A stretch of DNA of 64,000 nucleotides, from contig NZ_CP107853.1 of NCBI RefSeq assembly GCF_036013525.1, positions 3,658,001 to 3,722,000 on the forward strand, in the 5' to 3' direction. Positions 27,171 through 37,101 of this stretch are shown in pieces. The position numbers were made by a program, and so were the translations under genes. How positions within the stretch are numbered: position 1 is the first letter of the stretch; every line of letters starts with the position of its first letter. This stretch comes from Nonomuraea sp. NBC_00507 (GTDB lineage: Bacteria > Actinomycetota > Actinomycetes > Streptosporangiales > Streptosporangiaceae). The notes under the pieces were generated by a model. It did no database searches. It was not told where the DNA came from and saw only the letters and a list, made by a program, of their open reading frames with translations.

Positions 27171-27821
27171 GTGAACGAACGCGCGGGATCCTGGTTGCCG
27201 AAGCTGCAGGAAGTCGGAGAGCGGCTGGCCGAGGAGTTCGTCTCCGCCCGCCGCCTGCCCGCCTCGGGCGAGGTGCCGGCGCCGCACGAGCTACGTGCTT
27301 CCGACGCCGACCGTGAGCGCATCGCGCAAGTGCTCCAGGACGCGCACGCCGACGGCCGGCTCACCCTGGAGGAGCTGGAGGAGCGGCTCGGCGTGCTCTA
27401 CTCCGCGCGCACGCTGGGTGAGCTGGCGCAGCTCACCGGCGACCTGCTGCCCGCCGACCAGCAGCCGCTCAACCTGGACGGCCGGCCCGTGTCGGCCATC
27501 TTCAAACAGGAGCAGCGCGGCGGACGCTGGGTCGTCCCCGCCGAGCTCACGGTGACGGCCATGTTCGGCACCACCAAGCTGGACCTGCGCGAGGCGATCC
27601 TGCAGAACCGGCGGGTCATCATCAACGCCACGCTCGTCTTCGGCGGGCTGGAGATCCACGTGCCCGAGGACCTCGAGGTGATCAGGGTCGCCAAGGGCAA
27701 GACCGTCCGGCTGAACAAACAGCCGACCGAGCCGGGCGCGCCCGTGGTCGAGGTCCGCACCACCAACTTCGCCGGTGACGTCAAGGTCAAGGAGCCGCCC
27801 CGCCGCAAGCGTCGCCGCTGA
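27171..27821 (+). CDS. DUF1707 and LiaF-like C-terminal domain protein
   Basis: About 216 residues. The DUF1707 signature ELRASDADRERIAQVLQDA followed by GRLTLEELEERLGVLYSART occupies residues 40-85. The second half (VVPAELTVTAMFGTTKLDLREA, GGLEIHVPEDLEVI) resembles the C-terminal domain of LiaF/VraT-type cell-envelope stress proteins. It ends in a basic RRKRRR tail. It is cytoplasmic as far as can be seen. The start is GTG at 27171 without a clear Shine-Dalgarno. Confidence 0.85.
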   Translation: MNERAGSWLPKLQEVGERLAEEFVSARRLPASGEVPAPHELRASDADRERIAQVLQDAHADGRLTLEELEERLGVLYSARTLGELAQLTGDLLPADQQPLNLDGRPVSAIFKQEQRGGRWVVPAELTVTAMFGTTKLDLREAILQNRRVIINATLVFGGLEIHVPEDLEVIRVAKGKTVRLNKQPTEPGAPVVEVRTTNFAGDVKVKEPPRRKRRR

Positions 27822-27826
27822 CGCCG

Positions 27827-27880
27827 CCGCTGACGGGGCCGCTGACGGGGCCGCTGACGGGGCCGCTGACGGGGCCGCTC
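27827..27880. repeat. 12-bp tandem repeat, four perfect copies
   Basis: The unit ccgctgacgggg is repeated exactly at 27827, 27839, 27851 and 27863, then decays into the glpX 3' flank. The DUF1707 stop (cgccgctga) looks like a partial copy. It fills the tail-to-tail gap between DUF1707 and glpX. Confidence 0.9.
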
Positions 27881-27889
27881 ACCCGGGCC

Positions 27890-28918
27890 TCAGCCCGCCG
27901 TGTCGAAGTTGATCGCGCTGTACGCGCGCAGCTTCCAGAGCTGGTGCTCGCTCTCGATCTTGCGGATGGTGCCCGAACGGCCGCGCATCACCAGCGACTC
28001 CGTGACCGCGGAGCCGGCGCGGAACCGTACGCCCTGCATGAGCTCGCCGTGCGTGATGCCCGTCGCCGCGAAGAACACGTCGTCGGAGCTGACCAGGTCG
28101 TTGGTGGTGAGCACCTGGTTGAGATCGTGTCCCGCGTCGAGGGCCTTGCCGCGCTCGGCGTCGTCGCGTGGCCAGAGCTTGCCCTGGATCACCCCGCCGA
28201 GGCACTTGAGCGCGCACGCGGCCACGATGCCCTCGGGTGTGCCGCCGATGCCCAGCATCAGGTCGATGCCGGTGCCCGCGCGGGCCGCCATGATCGCGCC
28301 GGCCACGTCGCCGTCGGTGATGAACTTGATGCGCGCGCCGGTCTCCCTGATCTCCTTGACCAGCCGCTCGTGCCTGGGCCGGTCGAGCACGACCACCGTC
28401 ACGTCGGACGGGGAGCAGTGCTTGGCCCTGGCGACTGCGGTGATGTTGGCGGACACGGGGGCCTCGATGTCGACAACGTCGGCCGCCTCGGGGCCGGTGA
28501 CCAGCTTCTCCATGTAGAACACGGCCGAGGGGTCGTACATCGAGCCGCGCTCGCTCACCGCGATCACCGACACGGCGTCGGGCATGCCGAGCGCGGTCAG
28601 CCGGGTGCCGTCGATGGGATCCACGGCCACGTCGCAGTCCGGGCCGCTGCCGTCGCCCACGCGCTCGCCGTTGTACAACATCGGGGCGTGGTCCTTCTCG
28701 CCCTCGCCGATGACCACCACGCCGTTCATCGAGACCGTGCTGATCAGCTGGCGCATGGCGTTCACCGCCGCGCCGTCGGCGCCGTTCTTGTCACCGCGGC
28801 CGACCCACCGGGCCGCGGCCATCGCGGCCGCCTCGGTGACGCGGACGAGCTCCAGCGCCAGGTTGCGGTCAGGAGCGTGCTCGCTCGTGGCGAGCGCGGG
28901 CGGTACGGAATCGGACAT
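27890..28918 (-). CDS. glpX: Class II fructose-1,6-bisphosphatase
   Basis: About 342 residues, the GlpX size. It dephosphorylates fructose 1,6-bisphosphate in gluconeogenesis. Family motifs are [29 protein letters not shown], the metal/substrate site [12 protein letters not shown], and [23 protein letters not shown] at 28918 is preferred over the adjacent ATG at 28921 because gaggagg is then six bases away. It is divergent from a TetR gene and next-but-one to DUF4245, as in mycobacteria. Confidence 0.96.
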   Translation of the reverse strand: MSDSVPPALATSEHAPDRNLALELVRVTEAAAMAAARWVGRGDKNGADGAAVNAMRQLISTVSMNGVVVIGEGEKDHAPMLYNGERVGDGSGPDCDVAVDPIDGTRLTALGMPDAVSVIAVSERGSMYDPSAVFYMEKLVTGPEAADVVDIEAPVSANITAVARAKHCSPSDVTVVVLDRPRHERLVKEIRETGARIKFITDGDVAGAIMAARAGTGIDLMLGIGGTPEGIVAACALKCLGGVIQGKLWPRDDAERGKALDAGHDLNQVLTTNDLVSSDDVFFAATGITHGELMQGVRFRAGSAVTESLVMRGRSGTIRKIESEHQLWKLRAYSAINFDTAG

Positions 28919-29013
28919 CATTGGCCTCCTCGCAGACAACTCTCTCGATCGTAGTTGCCCTTCTCTTCCCGCCCAGAGGGGGATAACCTGCCGGGTCCGG
29001 CTTAGTCCTGTGC

Positions 29014-29029
29014 CTGCGGTAATCCGCAG
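29014..29029. promoter_or_regulatory. Inverted repeat in the glpX/TetR gap
   Basis: Perfect arms ctgcgg and ccgcag separated by taat, 107 bases upstream of the TetR start and 95 bases upstream of glpX. A candidate operator for the TetR protein; not otherwise supported. Confidence 0.35.
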
Positions 29030-29136
29030 AAGCATCGGTAAGCTCGACTTGCGAACGGATTTTGCGCCATACCCTGTGCGCGTCAGGGATCATGCCTTCA
29101 CCATGGAGCATGGCGCCGCGCCGTGGAGGAGGGCGA

Positions 29137-29745
29137 ATGAGCGATGTGGAACACGTGGTGGCTCAGCCGCGCACGTCCGAGCGAGGCGCGGCGACGCGCA
29201 CCTCGCTGCTCGCCGCCGCGCGGGAGGTCTTCGTCTCGAAGGGCTTCGCCGAGGCAGGCGTGACCGACGTGGTGGCCAGGGCCGACGCCAGCGTGGGCAG
29301 CCTCTACCACCACTTCTCCGGCAAGGCCGACCTCTACCTGACGCTGTTCGAGGAGTGGCAGGCCAGGCAGACCCAGCGGACCAAGCAGGCGGCCAGAGCG
29401 GCCCGCGCCGGTGGCGAGAGCGACCCCATGGGGGTGTTCCTCAGCGCCGCCCGTGCCTACCTCGACGGCTGCATGGAGGAGCGCGAGCTGGCCGCGCTGT
29501 TCCTGCGCGGCGACGGCCCGCCCGGCTTCGAGGTGGTCATGCGCGACCGGCTGCGCATGTGGGCGCAGCGCAACGCGGCGCTGTTCGAGGACGAGCCCGC
29601 TCTGGTCGTGGTGGTCACCGGCGCGCTGGCCGCGGCCGTCTCCGAGGTGGTGCGCACAGGCGACCGCGGCTTGGCCGAGGAGGTCCTCGCCATCATCGGG
29701 CAGATCCGCCCGGCCGCGTCCGCGACCGCCCCCTCCAGCGGGTAA
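29137..29745 (+). CDS. TetR-family regulator
   Basis: About 202 residues. The DNA-binding part reads TRTSLLAAAREVFVSKGFAE then RADASVGSLYHHFSGKADLY. The ligand domain is unremarkable (YLDGCMEERELAALFLRGDG). ATG at 29137 follows ggaggaggg. Only 11 bases separate its stop from the DUF4245 gene, so the two are probably cotranscribed. Confidence 0.9.
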   Translation: MSDVEHVVAQPRTSERGAATRTSLLAAAREVFVSKGFAEAGVTDVVARADASVGSLYHHFSGKADLYLTLFEEWQARQTQRTKQAARAARAGGESDPMGVFLSAARAYLDGCMEERELAALFLRGDGPPGFEVVMRDRLRMWAQRNAALFEDEPALVVVVTGALAAAVSEVVRTGDRGLAEEVLAIIGQIRPAASATAPSSG

Positions 29746-29756
29746 CCTCGCCAACT

Positions 29757-30287
29757 GTGCGACGGTTCACCGAAGGTTTCTACGGCTACGCGGTAGCGCT
29801 TTTCGTCTGCCTCGCGGGGGCGGGGTTGTTCCTGCTGGCGGCCCCGCAGGGCCGGGAACCGCACATCCCGCGGCGCGACTACTCGATCACCGTCGCCAAC
29901 TTCGGCCACTCGGTGCCCTATGCGGTGTGGGCGCCGCGGCAGGACCCGCAGGACTGGGTGCCCAACAGCAACAGGATCGCCAAGGGCGAGAACGGCGCCC
30001 AGGTTCTCTACCTCGGCTACGCCACCGCCAAGCGGGCGCACGCGATGTTCGTGCAGAGCAACGAGCAGCCCGCCGCCGGGTTCGCCGCCCGCATGGCCAA
30101 CTCCGACAAGACCGTCGGCACGCAACAGGTCGGCGGGGTCGCGTGGGAGCAGCGCTATCGCGAGGACAAGAAGCAGCGCACGCTGGTCCGCTTCCTGCCC
30201 GACGTGACCCTGGTGATCACTGGCACGGCGGACTGGCCCGAGCTGGCCCAGCTGGCAGCCCTCCTGCAGCAGCGCCCCAAGGGTTAG
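29757..30287 (+). CDS. DUF4245 membrane-anchored protein
   Basis: About 176 residues. A membrane helix (YAVALFVCLAGAGLFLLAA) at residues 10-28 is followed by an extracytoplasmic domain with PYAVWAPRQDPQDWVPNSNR, GYATAKRAHAMFVQSNE and a C-terminal WPELAQLAALL. This matches DUF4245, a family that in mycobacteria is encoded next to glpX. Function unknown. Its stop lies in a 34-bp tandem duplication. Confidence 0.82.
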   Translation: MRRFTEGFYGYAVALFVCLAGAGLFLLAAPQGREPHIPRRDYSITVANFGHSVPYAVWAPRQDPQDWVPNSNRIAKGENGAQVLYLGYATAKRAHAMFVQSNEQPAAGFAARMANSDKTVGTQQVGGVAWEQRYREDKKQRTLVRFLPDVTLVITGTADWPELAQLAALLQQRPKG

Positions 30288-30344
30288 CCCTCACGGCTCG
30301 CTCAGACGTTCCAAGGGGTAGCCCCCACGGCTCGCTCAGACGTT
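30277..30344. repeat. 34-bp tandem duplication spanning two stop codons
   Basis: Copy 1 (30277-30310) and copy 2 (30311-30344) differ at two positions only. Copy 1 holds the DUF4245 TAG; copy 2 holds the ychF stop on the other strand. The duplication must therefore have separated genes whose ends once shared one unit. Confidence 0.9.
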
Positions 30345-31412
30345 GAAGCGGAACTCCACCACGTCGCCGTCGCGCATCACGTAGTCCTTGCCCTCGACGC
30401 GGGCCTTGCCCGCGGCGCGGGCGTTGGCGATCGAGCCGACCTCGACCAGGTCGTCGAAGGAGACGATCTCGGCCTTGATGAAGCCGCGCTGGAAGTCGGT
30501 GTGGATCACGCCGGCCGCCTCGGGCGCGGTGGCGCCCTTGCGGATCGTCCAGGCCCGCGTCTCCTTCGGCCCGGCCGTCAGGTAGGTCTGCAGGCCGAGC
30601 GTCTCGAAGCCGACCCTGGCCAGCTGGCGCAGCCCGGACTCCTCCTGGCCGACCGACTGCAGCAGCTCGAGCGCCTCTTCCTCGTCGAGCTCGACCAGCT
30701 CGGACTCGATCTTGGCGTCGAGGAAGACCGCCTCGGCCGGGGCGACCAGCGCCGACAGCTGCTCCCTGAGCGCGGTGTCGGTCAGCTCGTCGGCGTCGAG
30801 GTTGAACACGTACAGGAACGGCTTGGCCGTCATCAGGTGCAGCTCGCGCAGCTCCTCGCGCTCCAGGCCGCTCTCGAAGATGGTCTTGCCGGTCTCCAGG
30901 ACCGCCTTGGCGGCCTCGGCAGCCTCCAGCGCCGGCTTCTTGTCCTTGACGGTGCGCGCCTCCTTCTGCAGACGCGGGATGGCCTTCTCGACCGTCTGCA
31001 GGTCGGCCATGACCAGCTCGAAGTTGATGGTCTCGATGTCGCGCTTGGGGGAGATCTCGCCGTCCACGTGCGTCACGTCGGGATCGGTGAAGACCCGGAT
31101 GACCTGGCAGATCGCGTCCGTGTCGCGGATGTTGGAGAGGAACTGGTTGCCCCTGCCCTGCCCCTCCGAAGCCCCCTTGACCAGGCCCGCGATGTCGACG
31201 AACTCGACCTTGGCGGGCAGGATGCGGGCCGAGCCGAAGATCTTGGCCAGCACGGGCAGGCGGTCGTCGGGCACGCCTACGATGCCCACGTTGGGCTCGA
31301 TGGTGGCGAACGGGTAGTTGGCCGCCAGGGCGTTGCCGGTCTTGGTCAGCGCGTTGAACAGCGTGGACTTACCGACGTTGGGCAGGCCGACGATGCCTAT
31401 GGAGAGACTCAC
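30336..31412 (-). CDS. ychF: Redox/ribosome-linked ATPase-GTPase YchF (OLA1 family)
   Basis: About 358 residues, full length. The G1 loop is GLPNVGKSTLFNALT, G3 region DIAGLVKGASEGQGRGNQFL, and the specificity motif is NLDADE instead of NKxD, as expected for this ATP-preferring family. The C-terminal TGS domain contains GVIHTDFQRGFIKAE and ends DGDVVEFRFNV. GTG at 31412 begins directly with VSLSIGIVGLPN; longer upstream frame is shadow. It is divergent from rmuC. Confidence 0.95.
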   Translation of the reverse strand: MSLSIGIVGLPNVGKSTLFNALTKTGNALAANYPFATIEPNVGIVGVPDDRLPVLAKIFGSARILPAKVEFVDIAGLVKGASEGQGRGNQFLSNIRDTDAICQVIRVFTDPDVTHVDGEISPKRDIETINFELVMADLQTVEKAIPRLQKEARTVKDKKPALEAAEAAKAVLETGKTIFESGLEREELRELHLMTAKPFLYVFNLDADELTDTALREQLSALVAPAEAVFLDAKIESELVELDEEEALELLQSVGQEESGLRQLARVGFETLGLQTYLTAGPKETRAWTIRKGATAPEAAGVIHTDFQRGFIKAEIVSFDDLVEVGSIANARAAGKARVEGKDYVMRDGDVVEFRFNV

Positions 31413-31464
31413 GGATCCCAAGTTTACGTGCTGAGCGTAACGAGCGTGTCGGGCGGGGAACGGC

Positions 31465-32748
31465 GTGCCGAGTCCTGCAATCATCGATCGAGTGGACGTC
31501 GTCTCGCTTCTCATCGGGCTCGCCGTCGGGCTGCTCATCGGGTTCCTGGTCGCCAGGACGCGGGCGGCGGTGCGGGTGGCCGAGGCCGACGCGCGAGCCA
31601 AGAGCGCCGCGGAAAAGCTCGTCTACGTCGAGGAGCAGCTGGCCGAGCGGTTCCAGGCACTGTCCACGCGCGCGCTCGACGTCAACAACATCCGTTTCCT
31701 GGAGCTGGCCGAGACCAGGCTGGCGGCCAGCCGCGCCGAGGCCGCGGGCGAGTTGGAGCAGCGCAAGCAGGCGGTCGAGCACCTGGTCGAGCCGCTGAAG
31801 GACGCGCTGGCGCGGGTCGAGTCGCAGCTGCGCGACACCGAGTCCGGCCAGCGCGCGGCGCGGGCCGAGCTGGCCAAGGAGATGGAGTTCGTGCGCCAGA
31901 GCCACGAGCAGCTGCGCTCCCAGACCACCGCCCTGGTCCGGGCCCTGCAGCGGCCGGAGGCGCGCGGCCGGTGGGGAGAGCTGCAGCTGCGCAGAGTCGC
32001 CGAGATCGCCGGCATGCAGCGTCACTGCGACTTCGACGAGCAGGTCACGGAGGGCTCCATGCGGCCCGACATGGTCGTGCGGCTCGCGGGCGGCAAGAAC
32101 ATCGTGGTGGACTCCAAGGTCTCGCTGGCGGCCTATCTGGAGGCCGCTGAGGCGTCGGACGAGTCGCTGGCCACGGTCCGGCTCGACGCACACGCCAGGC
32201 ACGTGCGCGAGCACATCGACCGGCTGGCCGCCAAGGCCTACTGGCAGGCGTTCAATCCGTCGCCGGAGTTCGTGGTGTTGTTCATCCCCGGCGAGGCGTT
32301 CCTGGCGCCGGCGCTCGAACGCGACCCCACACTGCTGGAGTACGCCATGGCGCGGCGCGTCCACATCGCCACGCCCACGACCCTGATCACCATGCTGCGC
32401 ACCGCCCACTACGCCTGGCAGCAGGCCGCGCTGAGCGAAAACGCGCGAGCCGTCTTCGAACTGGGCAAGGAGCTGTACGAGCGGCTCTCGTCGCTGGGCA
32501 GGAACGTCGATGCGCTCGGCAAGGCGTTGACCCGGGCCGTGGAGGCCTACAACAAGTCGGTCGGATCGCTCGAAAGCCGCGTCCTGGTCACCGCGCGCAA
32601 GCTACACGATCTGGGCGTCGTGGACGGCGAGCTCGACTCTCCCGAGATGCTCGACGGGCTCCCGAGACCCCTGTCATCCCCCGAACTACTCGAAACGTCG
32701 CCTCTGCTTTCCAGCTCGAACGGTAAGTTGGCTCACGGGTCGCAGTAA
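31465..32748 (+). CDS. rmuC: DNA recombination protein RmuC
   Basis: About 427 residues. An N-terminal membrane helix (VSLLIGLAVGLLIGFLVA) precedes a long coiled coil (residues 40-165) and the RmuC domain: RGRWGELQLRRVAEIAGM, NIVVDSKVSLAAYL, FVVLFIPGEAFLAPALE and TPTTLITMLRTAHYAWQQ. RmuC is a nuclease-like protein that limits inversions at short repeats, notable beside the repeat-rich junctions nearby. GTG at 31465 follows gggcgggg. Confidence 0.93.
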   Translation: MPSPAIIDRVDVVSLLIGLAVGLLIGFLVARTRAAVRVAEADARAKSAAEKLVYVEEQLAERFQALSTRALDVNNIRFLELAETRLAASRAEAAGELEQRKQAVEHLVEPLKDALARVESQLRDTESGQRAARAELAKEMEFVRQSHEQLRSQTTALVRALQRPEARGRWGELQLRRVAEIAGMQRHCDFDEQVTEGSMRPDMVVRLAGGKNIVVDSKVSLAAYLEAAEASDESLATVRLDAHARHVREHIDRLAAKAYWQAFNPSPEFVVLFIPGEAFLAPALERDPTLLEYAMARRVHIATPTTLITMLRTAHYAWQQAALSENARAVFELGKELYERLSSLGRNVDALGKALTRAVEAYNKSVGSLESRVLVTARKLHDLGVVDGELDSPEMLDGLPRPLSSPELLETSPLLSSSNGKLAHGSQ

Positions 32749-32776
32749 ACGGGGCCAAGGGAATGGGGGCGGTCCA

Positions 32777-33286
32777 GTGGGGGAGAAAGGCAGGCGTTCG
32801 GCTGTCAGGTTGACCGCTCGCGGCGCCATCGCGCTCGCCTTGGTCGCCACCCTGGCGGGCTACATCGTGGCGGCGCTGATCGATGTCCAGGAGGTGGTGG
32901 GCGCGGCCTTCGTCCTGGCCAGCCTGCTGGGGGTGCTCCTGGTCAACCGGCGTGAGCTGCTGTCGCTGGTGGTGACGCCGCCGCTCGTGTTCTTCTGCGC
33001 CACGCTGTTCGTGGAGCTGGGGCGGGCATTCGGCTCGGTGTCGATCGTGCAGTCGCTGGCCCTCGGCCTCTACACCTCGATGACGCGGGGCGCGCCGTGG
33101 TTGTTCGCCGGGTCGGCCATCGTGCTGGGCGTGGCCTGGCGGCGTGGGCTGCGGGACAACGTACGCGACCTGCGGGCGGAGCTGAAGGCGGGCGCGGAGG
33201 TGCCGCGCCCGCGCCAGCCGTTCGTGCCCGAGCCCGAGGGCTATTTCGAGCCCAAGGTCTACGGGACGCCACGCGGCGACGATTAG
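32777..33286 (+). CDS. DUF6542 membrane protein
   Basis: About 169 residues with four predicted helices (GAIALALVATLAGYIVAAL, VVGAAFVLASLLGVLLV and two more) and a charged C-terminal tail rich in Pro/Arg. DUF6542 proteins commonly follow rmuC or ychF in actinomycetes. Function unknown. GTG at 32777, 28 bases after rmuC, so probably in its operon. Confidence 0.78.
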   Translation: MGEKGRRSAVRLTARGAIALALVATLAGYIVAALIDVQEVVGAAFVLASLLGVLLVNRRELLSLVVTPPLVFFCATLFVELGRAFGSVSIVQSLALGLYTSMTRGAPWLFAGSAIVLGVAWRRGLRDNVRDLRAELKAGAEVPRPRQPFVPEPEGYFEPKVYGTPRGDD

Positions 33287-33312
33287 CGGCCGCGTGGCGT
33301 GGACGGCGTGGA

Positions 33313-34281
33313 CTACGAGACGATCCTGAGGTCCTTGCGCAGCTCGTGAGGCAGGGCGAAGCGCATGCTCTCCTGCACCGGCTCGACCTCGGTCACGTCG
33401 CCGAACCCGTGCTCGGCCAGGTGCGCGAGCACCTCCTCGACCAGCTCTTCAGGGACCGAGGCGCCGCTGGTGACGCCGACCGTGGTGACGCCCTCCAGCC
33501 ACTCGTCGCGGATGAACCTTGCGTTGTCGACCAGATAGGAGGCGTCGGCGCCGTAGTCCTTGGCCACCTCGACCAGGCGCTTGGAGTTGGAGGAGTTTTC
33601 CGAGCCGACCACGATCACCAGTTGCGCCTCGGCGGCGATCTCCTTGACCGCGATCTGCCGGTTCTGGGTGGCGTAGCAGATGTCGTCGCTCGGCGGGTCG
33701 AGGAGGTTGGGGAAACGTTGCTTGAGCTTGGAGACGGTCTCGGTGGTCTCGTCGACCGACAGCGTGGTCTGCGACAACCAGATCAGCTTGCTCGGGTCCT
33801 TCACCTGCACCCGGTCGACCGAGTCGAGGCCGTCGACGAGCTGGATGTGCTCGGGGGCCTCTCCGGCGGTGCCCTCGACCTCCTCGTGGCCCTCGTGCCC
33901 GATCAGCAGGATCTCGTAGTCCTGTCCCGCGAACCTCTTCGCCTCGTTGTGCACCTTGGTGACCAGCGGGCAGGTGGCGTCGATGGTGCGCAGGCCGCGC
34001 TGCTTCGCCTCGGCGTGCACGGCCGGCGAGACGCCGTGGGCGGAGAACACCACGATCGCGCCCTCGGGGACCTCCTCGGTCTCCTCGACGAAGATGGCGC
34101 CCCTGGCCTCGAGCGTCTTGACGACGTGGGTGTTGTGGACGATCTGCTTGCGTACGTAGATCGGAGCGCCGTACTGCTCCAGAGCCTTCTCGACCGCTAC
34201 CACGGCTCGATCGACTCCGGCACAGTAGCCCCGTGGCTTGGCTACAAGGACTCGGCGGGAAGTGAGGGTCTGGGGCTCCAT
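33313..34281 (-). CDS. ispH: 4-hydroxy-3-methylbut-2-enyl diphosphate reductase
   Basis: About 322 residues. It is the last enzyme of the MEP isoprenoid pathway and makes IPP and DMAPP. The three cluster cysteines are visible in [25 protein letters not shown] and [12 protein letters not shown], and the proton-relay Glu region [15 protein letters not shown] is intact. ATG at 34281 starts [13 protein letters not shown]; the long upstream frame is a shadow of the next gene. It is divergent from the lipid-droplet-type gene. Confidence 0.96.
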   Translation of the reverse strand: MEPQTLTSRRVLVAKPRGYCAGVDRAVVAVEKALEQYGAPIYVRKQIVHNTHVVKTLEARGAIFVEETEEVPEGAIVVFSAHGVSPAVHAEAKQRGLRTIDATCPLVTKVHNEAKRFAGQDYEILLIGHEGHEEVEGTAGEAPEHIQLVDGLDSVDRVQVKDPSKLIWLSQTTLSVDETTETVSKLKQRFPNLLDPPSDDICYATQNRQIAVKEIAAEAQLVIVVGSENSSNSKRLVEVAKDYGADASYLVDNARFIRDEWLEGVTTVGVTSGASVPEELVEEVLAHLAEHGFGDVTEVEPVQESMRFALPHELRKDLRIVS

Positions 34282-34381
34282 ACTTTCTATGCTACGTGGA
34301 GCGGCCATCAGGCCCGCGCGTGCGTGGTCGCCCGCGGTTTGCCAGACTGGCCGTCCCATACAGACCTCCCAGGGAGACGTC

Positions 34382-35131
34382 ATGTCCCTTAGCGACGTGA
34401 TACGCAAGATCACCAAGACCGTCACTAACAAGGATGAGCTGAAGGAGAAGGCCAAGGACCTTCCGCTCATGGTCATCCAGTCCACGCTCAGCGCAGCAGG
34501 GCAAGCGCTGCTGCTGGTGGACCGGGTGAAAAACTCCATCAAGGGCCTTGGCGCCAAGGAGGAGCGCGAGGAGGAGCAAGTCTCCCGTCCTTCCGCCGCC
34601 GACCAGGTGGCCGCGCCCCCGGCGGAGGACAAGCCGGCCAGAAAGGAGCCGGTCATCTTCGCGCCGCGACCGGGCGCCGCCGAGCCGAACGGCGTCGCCA
34701 AGACCAAGCCGGACCCGGTCATCTTCGCGCCGGCGGGGAAGGAGGAGCCGGTCGCCACCGCCGAGCCTGAGGCCCCCGCCGCCGAGCCCGCCGCCAAGAC
34801 GGAGGCGAGCCCCAAGCCCGCCGCCGAGACGAAGGTCGTGGACGAGCCCGCCCCTGCCGCGGAGCCGAAGGTCGCGCCCGCCGCGCCCAAAGCCGTCGCC
34901 GAGCCCGCGGTCGCGGAAGTGCCCGCTGCCGCGCCTGAGCAGGTCGCCAAGCCGGCCGAGCCGCTGCCCGGCTACGACGAGATGACCGTCGCCTCCCTGC
35001 GCGCCAGGATGCGCGGCAAGACCGCCGAGCAGATCAGCGACTTCCTGGCCTACGAACAGGCCACGCAGGGCCGGCCCGAGGTCGTGCGGATGTTCGAGAA
35101 CCGCCTCGCCAAGCTGCAGGCCGGAGAGTAG
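34382..35131 (+). CDS. Lipid-droplet-associated-type protein
   Basis: About 249 residues. An amphipathic N-terminal segment ([14 protein letters not shown], then [21 protein letters not shown]) precedes an Ala/Pro/Lys/Glu-rich disordered middle with the heptapeptide [14 protein letters not shown] repeated. The C-terminal domain [17 protein letters not shown] and [20 protein letters not shown] is the conserved part of the family found between ispH and xseA in many actinobacteria. Relatives coat neutral-lipid inclusions. ATG at 34382 follows gggag. Confidence 0.75.
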   Translation: MSLSDVIRKITKTVTNKDELKEKAKDLPLMVIQSTLSAAGQALLLVDRVKNSIKGLGAKEEREEEQVSRPSAADQVAAPPAEDKPARKEPVIFAPRPGAAEPNGVAKTKPDPVIFAPAGKEEPVATAEPEAPAAEPAAKTEASPKPAAETKVVDEPAPAAEPKVAPAAPKAVAEPAVAEVPAAAPEQVAKPAEPLPGYDEMTVASLRARMRGKTAEQISDFLAYEQATQGRPEVVRMFENRLAKLQAGE

Positions 35132-35157
35132 TCAGAGCGAGCCCGTAGTCTTCCGCC

Positions 35158-36369
35158 ATGACCGAGAAGACCTCGCCCGAGTCCCCGCTCCCCATCCGCA
35201 CAGTCCTGCAGATGGTGGGCGGCTGGATCGCCAGGCTCGGCACGGTCTGGGTCGAGGGGCAGATCACCGATCTGAGCGCCCGCGGCGGCACGGTGTTCCT
35301 GACCCTGCGCGACCCGGTCGCCAACGTGTCCGCCAGGGTCACCGCTCCGCGTGGCGTCTACGAGGCGGCCGTGCCGCGACCGGCCGACGGCGCCAGGGTC
35401 GTCATGCAGGTGAAGCCGGACTTCTGGGTCAACAAGGGCTCGTTCGCCTTCACCGCGTTGGAGATCCGCCCGGTCGGCGTGGGCGAGCTGCTGGCCAGGC
35501 TGGAGCGGCTCAGGCAGTTGCTGGCCGCCGAAGGGCTCTTCGGCGCCGAGAGGAAGCGGCGGCTGCCGTTCCTGCCGGGCACGATCGGGCTCATCTGCGG
35601 CCGCGACTCCGCGGCCGAGCGCGACGTGCTGGAAAACTCCCGCCGGCGCTGGCCCGCCGTGCGGTTCAAGGTCGAGGAAGTGGCCGTCCAGGGACCCTAC
35701 GCGGTGGGCGAGGTGACGGAGGCGCTCCGCAAGCTGGACGTGGACGCCGATGTCGACGTGATCGTCGTCGCCCGCGGCGGCGGCTCTCTGGAGGACCTCC
35801 TGCCGTTCTCCGACGAGACGCTCGTCCGCGCGGTGGCGGCCTGCCGCACGCCCGTCGTGAGCGCGATCGGGCACGAGCAGGACAGCCCGCTGCTCGACCT
35901 GGTGGCGGATGTGCGCGCGTCCACCCCCACCGACGCCGCCAAGAAGGTCGTGCCCGACGTCGGCGAGCAGCTGACGCTGGTGCGCCAGCTGCGCGACCGG
36001 GGCCGCAGGGTGGTGAGCGGCTGGCTCGACCGGGAGATGTCCTGGCTGACGTCCGTGCGCTCGCGGCCCTCGCTGGCCGACCCCGTACGCGAGCTCGAGC
36101 GCAGGGCCGAGCAGGTCGAGTCCCTGCGTGACCGGGCCAGGCGCTCGTTGTCCGGCTCGCTCGACCGGGCCGCCGACGACCTGGTCCATCTGCGGGCCCG
36201 CCTGGTCGCGCTGTCCCCGGCGGCCACGCTGGAGCGGGGATACGCCATCGTCCAGCACCCGTCGGGCGAGGTGGTGCGCCTGGCCAAGGACGTGGCGCCC
36301 GGCTCACCGCTGACGATCCGCCTGTCCGACGACAGACTGAGCGTTCGGGTGGAAAACGATGACACGTAG
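35158..36369 (+). CDS. xseA: Exodeoxyribonuclease VII large subunit
   Basis: About 403 residues, normal. An OB-fold N-terminus ([21 protein letters not shown]) is followed by the catalytic domain: [41 protein letters not shown], and [24 protein letters not shown] coiled-coil and a C-terminal clamp ([17 protein letters not shown]) complete it. It works with XseB, whose gene lies 1.4 kb downstream on the opposite strand rather than adjacent. Confidence 0.96.
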   Translation: MTEKTSPESPLPIRTVLQMVGGWIARLGTVWVEGQITDLSARGGTVFLTLRDPVANVSARVTAPRGVYEAAVPRPADGARVVMQVKPDFWVNKGSFAFTALEIRPVGVGELLARLERLRQLLAAEGLFGAERKRRLPFLPGTIGLICGRDSAAERDVLENSRRRWPAVRFKVEEVAVQGPYAVGEVTEALRKLDVDADVDVIVVARGGGSLEDLLPFSDETLVRAVAACRTPVVSAIGHEQDSPLLDLVADVRASTPTDAAKKVVPDVGEQLTLVRQLRDRGRRVVSGWLDREMSWLTSVRSRPSLADPVRELERRAEQVESLRDRARRSLSGSLDRAADDLVHLRARLVALSPAATLERGYAIVQHPSGEVVRLAKDVAPGSPLTIRLSDDRLSVRVENDDT

Positions 36370-36380
36370 CGGCCTTGCCT

Positions 36381-36480
36381 CATGACCTGAGCACGCGCCC
36401 TGGGCGATGACCTGAGCAGGCGCCCTGGGCGATGACCTGAGCAGGCGCCCTGGGCGATGACCAGGGCGGGCGCCCCTAAG
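36381..36480. repeat. 25-bp tandem repeat, three copies plus a degenerate one
   Basis: Units begin catgacctgagcacgcgccc (36381), gatgacctgagcaggcgccc (36406 and 36431) and a diverged fourth at 36456 that runs into the TetR stop. Each unit can form a small gggcg/cgccc hairpin with its neighbour. It fills the tail-to-tail gap after xseA. Confidence 0.9.
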
Positions 36481-37078
36481 CGCGGGTGACGGCGGCGGCG
36501 AGTGCCGTCAGGCCGGACTTGATCTCGTCGATGCTCATGCCGCGCTCCTCGGTCTGCAGGGCGATCAGACGGGCGTTGATCGGCGCGAGCAGCGCGTCGG
36601 CCAGGAACGGCGCGTTGGCATGCGGACAGGCCTCGGTGAGCAGCGTCGCCAGGTGGATGTGGTGCACCCGGTAGGGCCCGCTGAACCCGCCACTCTTGCC
36701 GCCCTGCTCCAGCAGGAGGAACAGCTCCTGCTGCGCCACGATGCGCTCGACGAGCGCGTGCAGGAACGCCGTGATCCGCTCACCGGCCGGGGCGCCGGGC
36801 CCGAGCGGCGGCGGGCCGGCGAAGAAGGCCGACTGGAACCGTCGTTCCCGCTCGTCGAGCAGCGCGTAGACCAGCCCGCTCCGGTCGCCGAAGCGCCGGT
36901 AGACGGTGCCCACGCCGACACCGGCCACGCGGGCCACTTCGTCGAGCGACAGGTCGGCGGCGCCGCGTTCGGCGACCATCCGGGCCGCCACGTCGATGAT
37001 CTTCTGACGGTTGCGCGCGGCGTCGGCCCGCTCCGGCTGGGGCTGCCCGACCAGGGGCAACGATCGACGTTCGCGCAC
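36476..37078 (-). CDS. TetR-family regulator
   Basis: About 200 residues. The helix-turn-helix reads DLSLDEVARVAGVGVGTVYR and RFGDRSGLVYALLDERER. The C-terminal half (HALVERIVAQQELFLLLEQGG) is typical of the SCO-type TetR group that controls neighbouring oxidoreductases. GTG at 37078. The divergent gene encodes a deazaflavin-type oxidoreductase and the gap carries five matching half-sites. Confidence 0.9.
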   Translation of the reverse strand: MRERRSLPLVGQPQPERADAARNRQKIIDVAARMVAERGAADLSLDEVARVAGVGVGTVYRRFGDRSGLVYALLDERERRFQSAFFAGPPPLGPGAPAGERITAFLHALVERIVAQQELFLLLEQGGKSGGFSGPYRVHHIHLATLLTEACPHANAPFLADALLAPINARLIALQTEERGMSIDEIKSGLTALAAAVTRA

Positions 37079-37101
37079 GGGTGGAGCTTACCGCTTGTAA
37101 C

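Noticed and set aside
36381..36480. Regular 25-bp repeats considered as a CRISPR array
   Set aside because: Units are directly adjacent with no unique spacers, and no cas genes are near.
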